64,000 bases of DNA from Treponema denticola (GTDB lineage: Bacteria; Spirochaetota; Spirochaetia; Treponematales; Breznakiellaceae): positions 1 through 64,000 of the forward strand of contig DYPP01000007.1 of the NCBI GenBank assembly GCA_020719845.1. The letters run 5' to 3'. Below are positions 15,526-23,420 of the stretch, piece after piece. The translations under genes and the position numbers were made by a program. Every line of letters begins with the position of its first letter. The first letter of the stretch is position 1. The notes beneath the pieces were generated by a model. It saw only the letters and a program-made list of their open reading frames with translations, did no database searches and had not been told where the DNA came from.

Positions 15526-16101
15526 CTAATCGGCCCGGGTTTTTTCCCGATTGCTGAGCATGCCCATCAGGCCGAAGGAGAAAAGCATGGCGCCGACGTT
15601 GAGCGCCAGACGCAGAGCGCCCTGTTCCCTGACTTGCGGGATGGCCAGGACCAAGCCCGTAATCAGAAACCATACCCCGCCAAGGCGCAGGGTCCGACGG
15701 TTTTTCATGATCCCCGAACCGTACAGTCCGGCGCCCAGGATAAAAGATATGATCGGGTCGGCTTTGTCCGGCGGTATGAGCGGCACGGCAAGGATGAAAA
15801 AGAAGGGAAAGACCACCAGGAGCAGTACGATGCCGATCCAGAGCAGGTTGAGCTGCTTGCCCCAGTAGGAATTGGTGTTTTCCTTCCGTTTTAAGCAGCG
15901 AACGTACCCCATCTGCCCGGCCAGGCCGACTAACATAAAGCCTGCGTAGACCGCGTAGGAATGGGCCAGCAGGGCTTCCGTCAGCATGCCCAGGGAGATG
16001 AGCGCCCCCCACCAGGCAAAGACTTCGCCGCCTGAGTACTGTTCCCGCTCCTGCCGGTCCTGCATCACCACCTTCAGGGTTTCCAACAACTTCTGTTCCA
16101 T
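15526..16101 (-). CDS. Six-helix membrane protein, paralogue flanking the regulator (downstream copy)
   Basis: A 191-residue protein. A charged N-terminus (EQKLLETLKVVMQDRQEREQ) leads into YSGGEVFAWWGALISLG and then about six hydrophobic helices, with the basic loop MKNRRTLRLGG in the middle and SNREKTRAD at the end. The protein on the other side of the regulator has the same plan, including GEIFIFWG after a similar charged N-terminus. ATG 16101 overlaps the regulator stop (TGATG); an in-frame TTG at 16104 is the alternative. No enzymatic motif is visible. A membrane sensor or partner of the regulator is an inference from gene order. Confidence 0.7.
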   Translation of the reverse strand: MEQKLLETLKVVMQDRQEREQYSGGEVFAWWGALISLGMLTEALLAHSYAVYAGFMLVGLAGQMGYVRCLKRKENTNSYWGKQLNLLWIGIVLLLVVFPFFFILAVPLIPPDKADPIISFILGAGLYGSGIMKNRRTLRLGGVWFLITGLVLAIPQVREQGALRLALNVGAMLFSFGLMGMLSNREKTRAD

Positions 16102-16457
16102 CAATCTGCCCCTTTCCCGGAAGAATCGATCAAGGATTTTACCTGTTCCATCTTGCGCAGATGGGTCTGCAGATTTTCAAAGCCCCGGGAACTGATCCGA
16201 TACGTAGTATGGGGCCGCTTGCCGACGAATTCCTTCTTGGAAACCAGGTAGCCTGCGTCCTCCAGCTTGGTCAGGTTGGCGCTCAGGTTGCCGTCGCTGA
16301 CCTCAAGTTCCTTTTTTAAAAAGTTGAAGTCGACCTCCCGGTACATGGCCAGGATGGCCATGATGAAAAAACGCAGTTCCGAGGTCAGGATCGAATCCAG
16401 GCTATAGTCGCTCGGTGACTCCTCCGGCGCGGTTTCAGGCGCGGCTTTTTTCGTCAT
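16101..16457 (-). CDS. Small winged-helix transcriptional regulator
   Basis: A 118-residue protein. After a charged N-terminus come LTSELRFFIMAILAMYREVDFNFLKKELEVSDGNLSANLTKLEDAGYLVSKKEFVGKRPHTTYRISSRGFENLQTHL: helix-turn-helix, recognition helix SDGNLSANLTKLEDAGYL and wing with RPHTTYRIS. This resembles the winged-helix DNA-binding family often described as MarR/ArsR-like with a GNLSxHLxKLExxGY core. There is no separate ligand domain. It overlaps the upstream membrane-protein gene by 23 bases and touches the downstream one, so the three are surely one operon. The palindrome before the operon and before the Omp85 operon is its likely target. Confidence 0.88.
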   Translation of the reverse strand: MTKKAAPETAPEESPSDYSLDSILTSELRFFIMAILAMYREVDFNFLKKELEVSDGNLSANLTKLEDAGYLVSKKEFVGKRPHTTYRISSRGFENLQTHLRKMEQVKSLIDSSGKGAD

Positions 16458-16983
16458 GCCTGCTCCATATTCCCGGAACGATCAAGCCGAATACCACCGC
16501 GCCCATGAAGATCAGCGGCATGCGGTCGGGAAAGAAGGCGATCAGGACGCTGGCCGCCAGCATCGGCGCCGCCCCCGCGGCGATGCCGGCGCTGCGGGTC
16601 AGCAGGCCGGACATAAACAAGGCCAGGGCCAGCCAGAGCGTCACCATGCTCATGATCGCCCGCGGCGCGTACAGCCCGAACCAGAACGGAAAGACATAAA
16701 ACAAAACCGGGAGCAGGATCAGCATGAAAAGCCAGAGTTCGGTCATCGCCTTTTCATAAAAGATAAGATATCCCGAGCTGCGGCGCAGATGATGAACGTA
16801 CAGACTCTGCGCCAGAATGCCCAAGGGCACCAGCACCAGCCATACCGCCGCGCCGCTGATGACCATGCTGAGCGCGATGCCGACCAGATTCAGGATGCCC
16901 CAGAAGATAAAGATTTCGCCCCAGCTGATTTTTTCCCGCTTCAACCGTTTGGATACGATGGATTCCAGCTTGTCCGTCGACAT
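16435..16983 (-). CDS. Six-helix membrane protein, paralogue flanking the regulator (upstream copy)
   Basis: A 182-residue protein. N-terminus MSTDKLESIVSKRLKREKISWGEIFIFWGILN, then about six helices, with LYVHHLRRSSGYLIFYEKAM as a basic loop after helix 2 and a short basic tail. The GE-[IV]-F-x-x-WG motif after a coiled, charged N-terminus is shared with the protein encoded at 15526-16101. A GGGGGGAA stretch precedes ATG 16983. It is the first gene of the regulator operon, whose promoter holds the 17-bp palindrome. Function unknown; a role in sensing an envelope or lipid signal is speculative. Confidence 0.72.
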   Translation of the reverse strand: MSTDKLESIVSKRLKREKISWGEIFIFWGILNLVGIALSMVISGAAVWLVLVPLGILAQSLYVHHLRRSSGYLIFYEKAMTELWLFMLILLPVLFYVFPFWFGLYAPRAIMSMVTLWLALALFMSGLLTRSAGIAAGAAPMLAASVLIAFFPDRMPLIFMGAVVFGLIVPGIWSRHDEKSRA

Positions 16984-17007
16984 GGTTCCCCCCGTCCTGT
17001 GGGATTC

Positions 17008-17024
17008 ACTTTATTTTATAAAGT
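17008..17024. promoter_or_regulatory. 17-bp palindrome in front of the regulator operon
   Basis: ACTTTAT-TTT-ATAAAGT, the same half-sites and spacing as at 15438-15454. It lies 25 bases upstream of the start codon at 16983 and covers the likely -10 region (TATAAA on the minus strand), which fits autorepression by the winged-helix protein encoded in this operon. Confidence 0.7.
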
Positions 17025-17177
17025 TGATTCATGCAATACCGCGCCGGCCGCCACCACCGGGATGATTCCCGCCAGGCAATCCCAATCCGGTGGCGCACGG
17101 ACACGTTTATCATCGCCCTTGACGGTAGAAGACGGGTAAACCGCAGGCAGAACTTGAAAGGGATTTTCTACAGCCCG

Positions 17178-18221
17178 CTACGGTTGTCCGGCAAAGGTAT
17201 TGATTGTGTTGAGTTTGCGGTCCGACCGTGCCGCGTAGGGCAGGTAGCCTGCGGCTGTGACGGTCGTAATCCAGTCGGAAACTGTCCCGTTGTGGGATCC
17301 CGTATCCAGGTAGTCCACCACCAGCACTTTTTTGGCATTGTTCTCCGGTGCCCTGATTTGATCGAGATAGGCCCTTCTGTAGGCAGTCTCCCCGGCGGCG
17401 ATGGGCGTGGTTTCGTTGTAGTAGAGGCTTTCGATCCCTATGGCGCTGAGGGTTTTCTTGTAGTCGTCCGGGCCCAGAGAGTCGATGCCCGTGTCGTGGT
17501 CCAGGATGTTTACACCGTTCTGGGGTACGATCAGAAAATCCGTTTTGCCTCTTTCTACCCGGGCATGATGGGCGATGCGCTTGACGAGGTTGATCATGCG
17601 CGCCGCCGCCGCGTCTTCACTAAGGGCAAAGCCTTCTCCGTTTTCGCCGTCGCTCCAGTATTGGAAGGCATCGATTATATCCAGGTAAACCCCGTCGAAG
17701 CCCTGGTCGATGATTTTGTCCAGGTAGCCGAGAACGATCAGCTGCCAGGCGTTCGACCAATACTGGACCTTGTAGTTTCCCTCCCAGTCGGGATTGGTCC
17801 GGTTGAGCCAGCAGGGCGCGCCCGGGCCGGGCTGATCACCGTCCAGCCAGAGCGGATCGAAATAGTACCGGTACGCTTCGGCTTCACCGATGCTCAGGTA
17901 GGCCAGTACCTGTTTCCCGGTACCTCGTATTGCGGCGATATTCTCGGTCGAATACGCGCCCGAATCTGACCCGTCGGCGGAATAGTCCATGACGACGGTG
18001 TCGAAAGCCGAAACCTTCACGTCCTCCGGGTCAGCGCCCTGCAGGATAATGAGCCAATCATCCCCGTCGATCGTCGCGGTGGTGAAGGCGTCGCCTGCGG
18101 CGGCGGCGGTGTCGGCGCAAGGCGTAAAGGAATAGGAATCGGTGCCGCCGCCGGCCGAACACGAGTCGGCGGGCGCCATGGCCAGAACCGCAATCAGAAA
18201 GTAAAACAAAGGTCCTTTCAT
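17178..18221 (-). CDS. Secreted GH114/TM1410-like TIM-barrel protein
   Basis: A 347-residue exported protein with a hydrophobic signal followed by ADSCSAGGG, so a relaxed spirochaetal lipobox at Cys21 is possible. The mature chain matches the glycoside hydrolase 114 / TM1410 pattern: DDWLIILQGAD, FDTVVMDYSADG, GKQVLAYLSIGEAEAYR, ...GFDGVYLDIIDAFQYW, KTDFLIVPQNGVNIL and GIESLYYNETT. GH114 enzymes include endo-alpha-1,4-polygalactosaminidases. Acidic residues in MDYS, YLDIIDAF and GIESL are candidates for the catalytic site. AGGAG precedes the ATG. It is a stand-alone gene between the purL terminator and the regulator operon, probably degrading or remodelling an amino-sugar polymer outside the inner membrane. 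Confidence 0.82.
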   Translation of the reverse strand: MKGPLFYFLIAVLAMAPADSCSAGGGTDSYSFTPCADTAAAAGDAFTTATIDGDDWLIILQGADPEDVKVSAFDTVVMDYSADGSDSGAYSTENIAAIRGTGKQVLAYLSIGEAEAYRYYFDPLWLDGDQPGPGAPCWLNRTNPDWEGNYKVQYWSNAWQLIVLGYLDKIIDQGFDGVYLDIIDAFQYWSDGENGEGFALSEDAAAARMINLVKRIAHHARVERGKTDFLIVPQNGVNILDHDTGIDSLGPDDYKKTLSAIGIESLYYNETTPIAAGETAYRRAYLDQIRAPENNAKKVLVVDYLDTGSHNGTVSDWITTVTAAGYLPYAARSDRKLNTINTFAGQP

Positions 18222-18270
18222 CTTTCAACTCCTGGATCGCCAAAGGCCATGCGTGCCTGCGATCCGTCAA

Positions 18271-18293
18271 GGGTAAAACCGGCATAAAGCCGG
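18271..18293 (-). terminator. Rho-independent terminator after purL
   Basis: On the minus strand, CCGGC-TTTAT-GCCGG is followed by TTTTA. A second, longer stem with centre TCTCCCGGGAGA lies immediately before it (about 18295-18316). Together they separate purL from the GH114-like gene. Confidence 0.65.
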
Positions 18294-18325
18294 CGCTGGT
18301 CTCCCGGGAGATCAGCCCGATGGCT

Positions 18326-21300
18326 TTACCTAAAATACCCCACGCCGGCCTCGAAGATCCGCTGGCACTTGTTGCCCGGTATGTTGACGTGCACGTAGTC
18401 GCCGCAGCGCTCCGAATGGGCCATCTTGCCCAGGATGCGGCCGTCCGGGCTGGTCAGGCCTTCGATGGCCCAGGCCGAACCGTTGGGGTTGTCCGGTTCG
18501 CCCCGGGTGGGGCGGCCTGCGGCGTCGACGTAGCAGAAGGGCACCTGCCCGGCGGCGAACAGGTCCCGGGCCAGGTCGTCCCGCAGCGCGATCCGGCCTT
18601 CGCCGTGGCTGACCGGCAGGGTGTGCACGACGCCGACGCCGTCCAGCGCCAGCCAGGGCGAACGGTCGGACATGACGGTCGTGCGCACCATGCGGGATAC
18701 GTGTCGGCCGATAGCGTTGTAGGTCAGGGTGGGCTGGGTTTCGTCCGCCTCCCGGTACTCGCCGTAGGGCACCAGGCCCAGCTTGATCAGGGCCTGGAAG
18801 CCGTTGCAGACGCCGAGGACCAGGCCGTCCCGCTTATCCATGAGCTTGGTGACACTGGTGTGCACCCTGGCGGCCCGCAGGGCGTTGGCGATGAATTTCC
18901 CCGATCCCTCGGGTTCGTCGCCAGCGCTGAAGCCCCCGGACAGGGCCAGAATCTGGGCCTCGTCGACGGCGGCGGCCAGTTCGGCCACCGAGGCGCGCAC
19001 GTCTGCCCGGTCGCGGTTGCGGAATACGACGATTTTTGTCCGCGCGCCGGCCCGGCGGAAGGCGCGCTCCAGGTCCCATTCGCAGTTGGTGCCCGGGAAG
19101 ACGGGCAGCACGACCAGGGGTTTGGCGCCCGAAGTCGCCGTAGCCCGACGCCGGACGCGGGTTGCAGCGGCGGGTTCGGAAACCCGCCGCCACCGCGGCA
19201 AATCCAGAGCGTCCGCGTCCTCCGGGGCTTCCACCACCGTGGCGCCGCCTGAAGTCTGCGGGTATACCCGGATCAGCGGGTATTCGTAGGCTCGGCGGAG
19301 CACCGCCAGGGGCGTTTCGGCGGTCCGCTGGTCCGGGGCTTCGTCGTCCCGCAGGGAACGCAGGTCCCCGTCGTCGTTGATCAGCCGGAACAGGGGCGCC
19401 GCGAGGGTCCGGGCGGCGATGGTCCAGGCGGAAGCTTCGGCCAGGATGGCTTCGGCTTCTCCGGCGCCGGCGGCAAAGGCGGAGGCGTCCAGTTCCACCA
19501 TGACCGAACCTTGCCGGGTTTCGTCGCCGACGAGGGCGCAGGCCGCCGCGTCGGCTTCGACCCCCACGGTATTGCCGAAGGCCATCAGGGCCAGGGTGGA
19601 GGCAACGCCGCCGACGGCCACCGGGTAGGCCGCCCGGACCAGACTGCGGGCGCCGAGGGCCTTAAGGGCGTTCAGGTTGGCCCGGAACGCGTCCCATTCG
19701 CCCTCCGGTCCCGCTGCGGCGGGGTAGAGCAGGACGATCGGGTTGCCCGCGTCGCCGCAGAGGGCCCCGGAACGGACCGCCGCCGCCGGGGCGACGCCGG
19801 CGGCAAAGGCCACCAGGGTAGGCGGCACGGCCAGGTCGACGTGGTTTACCGGATCGCGGTACGTGCCGGACATGGAATCCTTGCCGCCGACGGCGGCGGT
19901 TCCCAGGGCCAGCTGGGCTTCCAGCGCGCCCAGCAGGGCCGCCAGGGGCTGGCCCCAGGCTTCCGGCGTGTCGGCGCGGCCGAAGTATTCCTGCAGGGAA
20001 AGCCGCGCCGACCAGGGGTCGCCCCCCAGACAGGCGAATTTGGCCAGCGCTTCCCGGACGGCGCCCTTGGCGGCCCGGTAGGGCGAACGGAGCGCCAGAT
20101 CCGGATCGTAGCCGAAGCTCATCAGGCTGGCGGTGCGGCTTTCCCGATCCCGGTCGGGGAGCAGGGCGGCCAGGCCGCATTCCGGCGTGCCCTGGTCCGC
20201 GCCGCCCCAGGGGTACAGGACCGAAGCCGCGCCGATGGAACCGTCGAAGCGTTCCTGCAGGCCCCGCCGGCTGCCGGACCGCAGGCTGCGCAGCTCCCGT
20301 TCCAGCCGGTCCAGCAGGACCGACGCGGGGAGGCCGGCCAGGTTAGTCGCGTCCGCCGAAGCGGGCACTGTGGCCGCCGCCGCGGCTTCCGCTAACCCCG
20401 GCACGACCCGCGCCGTTGCGGAGCGCGCCGCGCCGTTGCTGTCCAGAAAGGCCCGGTCCAGGTCGACGATGGCCGCGCCCCGCCAGCTCATGCGCAGCCG
20501 GGGGGGGATCGCGGCGCCGTCCTCCCTTCCGCTGCCCGAGCCGACCCGGGCGATGACCGTGGCGTCCAGGTTTTCCGCCGCCGCGGCGCGGATCAGGGCT
20601 TCCGCGTCCGCTGCGGCGCAGACTACGGCCATGCGTTCCTGGGACTCGGAAACCGCCAGTTCGATTCCGTCGAGGCCCGAGTACTTCCTGGGCACCGCGT
20701 CCAGGTCGATGGCCAGACCCGGCGCCAGCTCGCCCACCGCCACGGCGACGCCGCCGGCGCCGAAGTCGTTGCAGCGCTTGATCAGGGCGCTGACCCCGGG
20801 GTCGCGGAAGAGCCGCTGGATCTTCCGTTCCTCCACGGCGTTGCCTTTCTGCACCTCCGCGCCGGCTTTGGCCACGGATTCGCCGGAGTGCGCCTTGGAC
20901 GAACCCGTGGCGCCGCCGACGCCGTCCCGGCCGGTCTTGCCGCCCACCAGCAGGACCAGGTCGCCGGCGGCCGGCTCTTCCCGGCGCACCCAGGCGGCGG
21001 GCACCGCGCCGACGACGGCGCCCAGCTCCAGCCGTTTGGCCAAAAAGCCGGGGTGGTAGAATTCGGCCACCTGGCCGGTGGCCAGGCCGATCTGGTTGCC
21101 GTAGGAAGCATAGCCCGCCGCCGCTTCCCGGGCGATTTTGACCTGGGGCAGTTTGCCCGGCAGCGTCGTCGGCAGGGGCGCCCGGGGATCGCCGCCGCCG
21201 CTGACGCGCAGCGCCTGGTGCACGTAGGCCCGGCCGGAAAGGGGATCGCGGATGGCGCCCCCCAGGCAGGTGGCGGCGCCGCCGAAGGGCTCGATTTCCG

Positions 21301-22348
21301 TCGGGTGGTTGTGGGTTTCGTTTTTGAACATCAGCAACCAGGGCTCCGCCGCGGCGGTTCCGGCGGCGCCGTCGGTGCCGAGGGGCGCAAACTCGGCGTT
21401 GACCCGGATCGAACAGGCGTTGATTTCCGCCGATTCTTCCAGATCTTCCAGCAGGCCCCGTTTTTTCAGCGCCCTGGCGCCGATCACCGCCAGGTCCATC
21501 AGCGTGCGCGGCCGGGTGCGGGCGCCGTCCTCGCCGTATACTTCCCGCCGCGTGGCTTCGTAAAGATCCAGGGCCGCCCGGAGCGCCCCGGCGTCCGGGC
21601 CGTCGGCGACGCTGATCTCCGCCAGCTCGGTGGTGAAGGTGGTGTGCCGGCAGTGGTCGGACCAGTAGGTGTCCAGGACGCGCAGTTCCGCCAGGCTGGG
21701 GTCCCGGCGCAGGGCGGCAAAATGGTCGCGGCAAAAAGCCAGGTCCGCCGCCGACATGGCCAAGCCGTATTCCGTCGCCAGGTCCCGGAGGCGGTCGGCG
21801 TCGGCGGCGGAAAAACCGCTCAGGATCGGCACCGGCGCGGCTTCCATTGCGTCGCTTTCCAGGGTTTCCGGCAGCGCCGCGCCGGCTTCCCGGGAGTCCA
21901 CCGGGTTGATCAGGTATTTCTTGATCGCTTCCAGCGTGGCGTCCGGAACCGGACCGTTCGGCCCGGCGACAACGAAGACCCGGGCGGTCCGCACCAGCGG
22001 ACGGGTGCCGACGGCCAGCTCGACGCACTGTTCCGCCGAATCCGCGCGCTGGTCGAACTGGCCGGGCAGGTATTCGACGGCAAAAAAGCTCTCCCCCGCG
22101 GCGGCGGGCACGGCCGACGTCCGGTGGATGCGGTCGCACTGGGGTTCGGAAAAGACCAGCCGCGTCGCCGCTTCGAACTGGCTCCGGTCCAGATGCGCCG
22201 CGTCGTAGCGGTGCAGGATGCGCAGTCCCGCCAACGAAATTCCAAGGAATTCGGCCAGGTCGGCCTGCAGCCGGCGGGCTTCAACGTCGAAACCGGGCAA
22301 CTTTTCTATATATACCCGGCGGATGGGGGCGTCGGCGGTGGACGGCAT
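18326..22348 (-). CDS. purL: Phosphoribosylformylglycinamidine synthase, single-chain (PurL)
   Basis: Purine biosynthesis enzyme converting FGAR, glutamine and ATP to FGAM. The 1340-residue single chain matches the proteobacterial/eukaryotic full-length form. It has an N-terminal PurS-like domain (RRVYIEKLPGFDVEA), the ATPase core with LDTYWSDHCRHTTFTTEL and MFKNETHNHPTEIEPFGGAATCLGGAIRDPLSGR, a second synthetase half (DSMSGTYRDP), and a C-terminal class I glutamine amidotransferase (VLPVFPGTNCEWDLERAF, nucleophile Cys in GVCNGFQAL, His/Glu in MAHSER). The start is ATG 22348 with AAGGAG upstream; ATG 22456 would lack a site and overlap the tRNA promoter. It is a single gene read away from tRNA-Arg. 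Confidence 0.96.
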   Translation of the reverse strand: MPSTADAPIRRVYIEKLPGFDVEARRLQADLAEFLGISLAGLRILHRYDAAHLDRSQFEAATRLVFSEPQCDRIHRTSAVPAAAGESFFAVEYLPGQFDQRADSAEQCVELAVGTRPLVRTARVFVVAGPNGPVPDATLEAIKKYLINPVDSREAGAALPETLESDAMEAAPVPILSGFSAADADRLRDLATEYGLAMSAADLAFCRDHFAALRRDPSLAELRVLDTYWSDHCRHTTFTTELAEISVADGPDAGALRAALDLYEATRREVYGEDGARTRPRTLMDLAVIGARALKKRGLLEDLEESAEINACSIRVNAEFAPLGTDGAAGTAAAEPWLLMFKNETHNHPTEIEPFGGAATCLGGAIRDPLSGRAYVHQALRVSGGGDPRAPLPTTLPGKLPQVKIAREAAAGYASYGNQIGLATGQVAEFYHPGFLAKRLELGAVVGAVPAAWVRREEPAAGDLVLLVGGKTGRDGVGGATGSSKAHSGESVAKAGAEVQKGNAVEERKIQRLFRDPGVSALIKRCNDFGAGGVAVAVGELAPGLAIDLDAVPRKYSGLDGIELAVSESQERMAVVCAAADAEALIRAAAAENLDATVIARVGSGSGREDGAAIPPRLRMSWRGAAIVDLDRAFLDSNGAARSATARVVPGLAEAAAAATVPASADATNLAGLPASVLLDRLERELRSLRSGSRRGLQERFDGSIGAASVLYPWGGADQGTPECGLAALLPDRDRESRTASLMSFGYDPDLALRSPYRAAKGAVREALAKFACLGGDPWSARLSLQEYFGRADTPEAWGQPLAALLGALEAQLALGTAAVGGKDSMSGTYRDPVNHVDLAVPPTLVAFAAGVAPAAAVRSGALCGDAGNPIVLLYPAAAGPEGEWDAFRANLNALKALGARSLVRAAYPVAVGGVASTLALMAFGNTVGVEADAAACALVGDETRQGSVMVELDASAFAAGAGEAEAILAEASAWTIAARTLAAPLFRLINDDGDLRSLRDDEAPDQRTAETPLAVLRRAYEYPLIRVYPQTSGGATVVEAPEDADALDLPRWRRVSEPAAATRVRRRATATSGAKPLVVLPVFPGTNCEWDLERAFRRAGARTKIVVFRNRDRADVRASVAELAAAVDEAQILALSGGFSAGDEPEGSGKFIANALRAARVHTSVTKLMDKRDGLVLGVCNGFQALIKLGLVPYGEYREADETQPTLTYNAIGRHVSRMVRTTVMSDRSPWLALDGVGVVHTLPVSHGEGRIALRDDLARDLFAAGQVPFCYVDAAGRPTRGEPDNPNGSAWAIEGLTSPDGRILGKMAHSERCGDYVHVNIPGNKCQRIFEAGVGYFR

Positions 22349-22449
22349 GGGCGCTCCTTGGAATGGGGGCCGTTCCGGCGCCGCGTACATTCCGCCCGGG
22401 AGTGTACCGATTTGGCCCGTTTTCGGCAACCGAGCCGAATCGTCCGTCG

Positions 22450-22478
22450 TTGACAAGGACCGGTCCCCGGGGTATATA
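22450..22478 (+). promoter_or_regulatory. Promoter of tRNA-Arg
   Basis: TTGACA (22450-22455), 17-base spacer and TATATA (22473-22478), nine bases before the tRNA gene. This is a near-consensus sigma-70 promoter, divergent from purL. Confidence 0.85.
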
Positions 22479-22487
22479 TAGGCCTGC

Positions 22488-22561
<74 letters not shown>

Positions 22562-22566
22562 TTGCC

Positions 22567-22605
22567 GCCGGCTCCTCCTCACGGAAGGCGCCGGCCTTTT
22601 ATTTT
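22567..22605 (+). terminator. Terminator after tRNA-Arg
   Basis: GCCGGC repeated in inverse 17 bases apart with an inner CCT/AGG pairing forms a GC-rich stem, followed by CTTTTATTTT. Confidence 0.75.
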
Positions 22606-22654
22606 GCCGATAAACGTTCTACCTCCTTTTAGGTGCTGCTTCGTGGTCGACTTC

Positions 22655-22683
22655 TTGACAGAAGTACGCAATCTTGCTATGTT
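22655..22683 (+). promoter_or_regulatory. Promoter of tRNA-Thr and probably rpmG
   Basis: TTGACA (22655-22660), 17-base spacer, TATGTT (22678-22683), 28 bases before the tRNA-Thr gene. No other good promoter is seen before rpmG, so the tRNA, the repeat array and rpmG may share this transcript. Confidence 0.75.
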
Positions 22684-22711
22684 CTCCGGGCGCTATTGGT
22701 CTTTTTTGTTT

Positions 22712-22784
22712 GCCCTTGTAGCTCAGTCGGTAGAGTACATCCATGGTAAGGATGTGGTCAGCGGTTCGATTCCGCTCGAGGGCT
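22712..22784 (+). tRNA. trnT: tRNA-Thr (anticodon GGU)
   Basis: The cloverleaf folds well: acceptor GCCCTTG/CGAGGGC with one G-U pair, anticodon stem CATCC/GGATG with loop ATGGTAA (anticodon GGU), T stem AGCGG/CCGCT with loop TTCGATT. The discriminator is T and CCA is not encoded. Its 3' end (from the T-stem onward) is copied three times downstream. Confidence 0.94.
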
Positions 22785-22988
22785 TGTCTGTTCCCCTAAC
22801 GGGGAACCAGAATGCAAGGCGGGCGCCGCTTTGCGGCGTCCGCTCGAGGGCTTCTCTGCGCTCCAGAGGAGCGCCATGATGCAAGGCGGTTGGCGCTTCG
22901 CGCCATCCGCTCGAGGGCTTCTCTGCGCCGAATCCGGCGCCAAATTGCAAGGCGGGCGCCGCTTTGCGGCGTCCGCTCGAGGGTTTTT
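22771..22988 (+). repeat. Tandem array of tRNA-Thr 3'-end copies with variable hairpins
   Basis: The tRNA-Thr tail TCCGCTCGAGGGCTT at 22771 recurs at 22839 and 22906, and as TCCGCTCGAGGG at 22972 followed by TTTTT, a period of 68, 67 and 66 bases. Each of the three intervals contains hairpin A (GTTCCCC/GGGGAAC, then GCGCTCC/GGAGCGC, then GCGCCG/CGGCGC), the constant linker TGCAAGGCGG, and hairpin B (GCGCCGC-TTT-GCGGCG or TTGGCGC-TTC-GCGCCA) that runs into the next tRNA tail. Stem sequences change while pairing is kept. The last copy ends in T5 and may terminate some transcripts. No coding frame is convincing here. Confidence 0.85.
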
Positions 22989-23019
22989 GTGTTCAGTTTC
23001 GTTTGTAAGGGGATATAGT

Positions 23020-23193
23020 ATGGCCACTAAAAAGACGGCGGTCGAGTTGATCGCAATGCAGTGCAGCGAGTGCAAGCGCAAGAATTACACCACCACCAAG
23101 AACCGCCGCAACGTGCAGGAAAAGATCGAACTGATGAAGTATTGCAAGTTCGACCACAAGCATACCCTGCATAAAGAGGCCAAGATCAAATAG
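23020..23193 (+). CDS. rpmG: 50S ribosomal protein L33
   Basis: A 57-residue L33 with [25 protein letters not shown] and [19 protein letters not shown]. The first CxxC of the L33 zinc ribbon is present (CSEC), but the second half has a single Cys (YCKFDHKH), where His may complete the site. AAGGGG lies eight bases before the ATG. The gene order rpmG, tRNA-Trp, secE, nusG is the usual bacterial one. Confidence 0.95.
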   Translation: MATKKTAVELIAMQCSECKRKNYTTTKNRRNVQEKIELMKYCKFDHKHTLHKEAKIK

Positions 23194-23199
23194 TATTCT

Positions 23200-23272
23200 A
23201 GGCCAGTAGCTCTAATGGTAGAGCGCCGGTCTCCAAAACCGGATGTTGTGGGTTCGAGTCCTACCTGGCCTG
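23200..23272 (+). tRNA. trnW: tRNA-Trp (anticodon CCA)
   Basis: Acceptor AGGCCAG/CTGGCCT pairs fully, anticodon stem CCGGT/ACCGG encloses CTCCAAA (anticodon CCA), T loop TTCGAGT, discriminator G, no encoded CCA. It lies six bases after rpmG, so excision from the rpmG-secE transcript is expected. Confidence 0.94.
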
Positions 23273-23349
23273 TGTTCAAAAGTGAAGGGCGTCGGCGATT
23301 TCGGCCGAGCGGGTGCTTTCGCTGTCAAAGCGCGCCGTGCCCGGCGCGC

Positions 23350-23378
23350 TTGATAGTTTTGCGTTGTTCTGCGATAAT
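23350..23378 (+). promoter_or_regulatory. Candidate promoter of secE-nusG
   Basis: TTGATA (23350-23355), 17-base spacer, GATAAT (23373-23378). A GC-rich hairpin, GCGCGCC with GGCGCGC (about 23334-23353), lies immediately before and overlaps the -35 box, so it may end upstream transcripts or modulate this promoter. Confidence 0.55.
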
Positions 23379-23420
23379 GACGTGTTCGGTGCTGGGCAGA
23401 CGATCGGTAAGAGGGTTTAT

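Noticed and set aside
17030-17110. Cobalamin or other riboswitch near CCACCACCGG...CCGGTGGCG
   Set aside because: The arms are imperfect, and no conserved riboswitch boxes could be matched; it also lies between two genes that end or start away from it.
16984-17177. Coding content between the regulator operon and the GH114 gene
   Set aside because: Apart from the operator at 17008-17024, no frame with a start signal or protein-like composition was seen.
18783-22453. Several 170-520 codon plus-strand frames over purL
   Set aside because: Antisense to the complete purL; no ribosome-binding sites or motifs.
22785-22988. CRISPR array
   Set aside because: The repeated part is the tRNA tail plus linker, the spacers are self-complementary hairpins and there is no cas gene nearby.
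22758-23081. Repetitive minus-strand frame over the tRNA-Thr repeat array ([11 protein letters not shown]-type repeats)
   Set aside because: Repeat arises from the RNA-structured array; it crosses the tRNA and rpmG and has no start signal.
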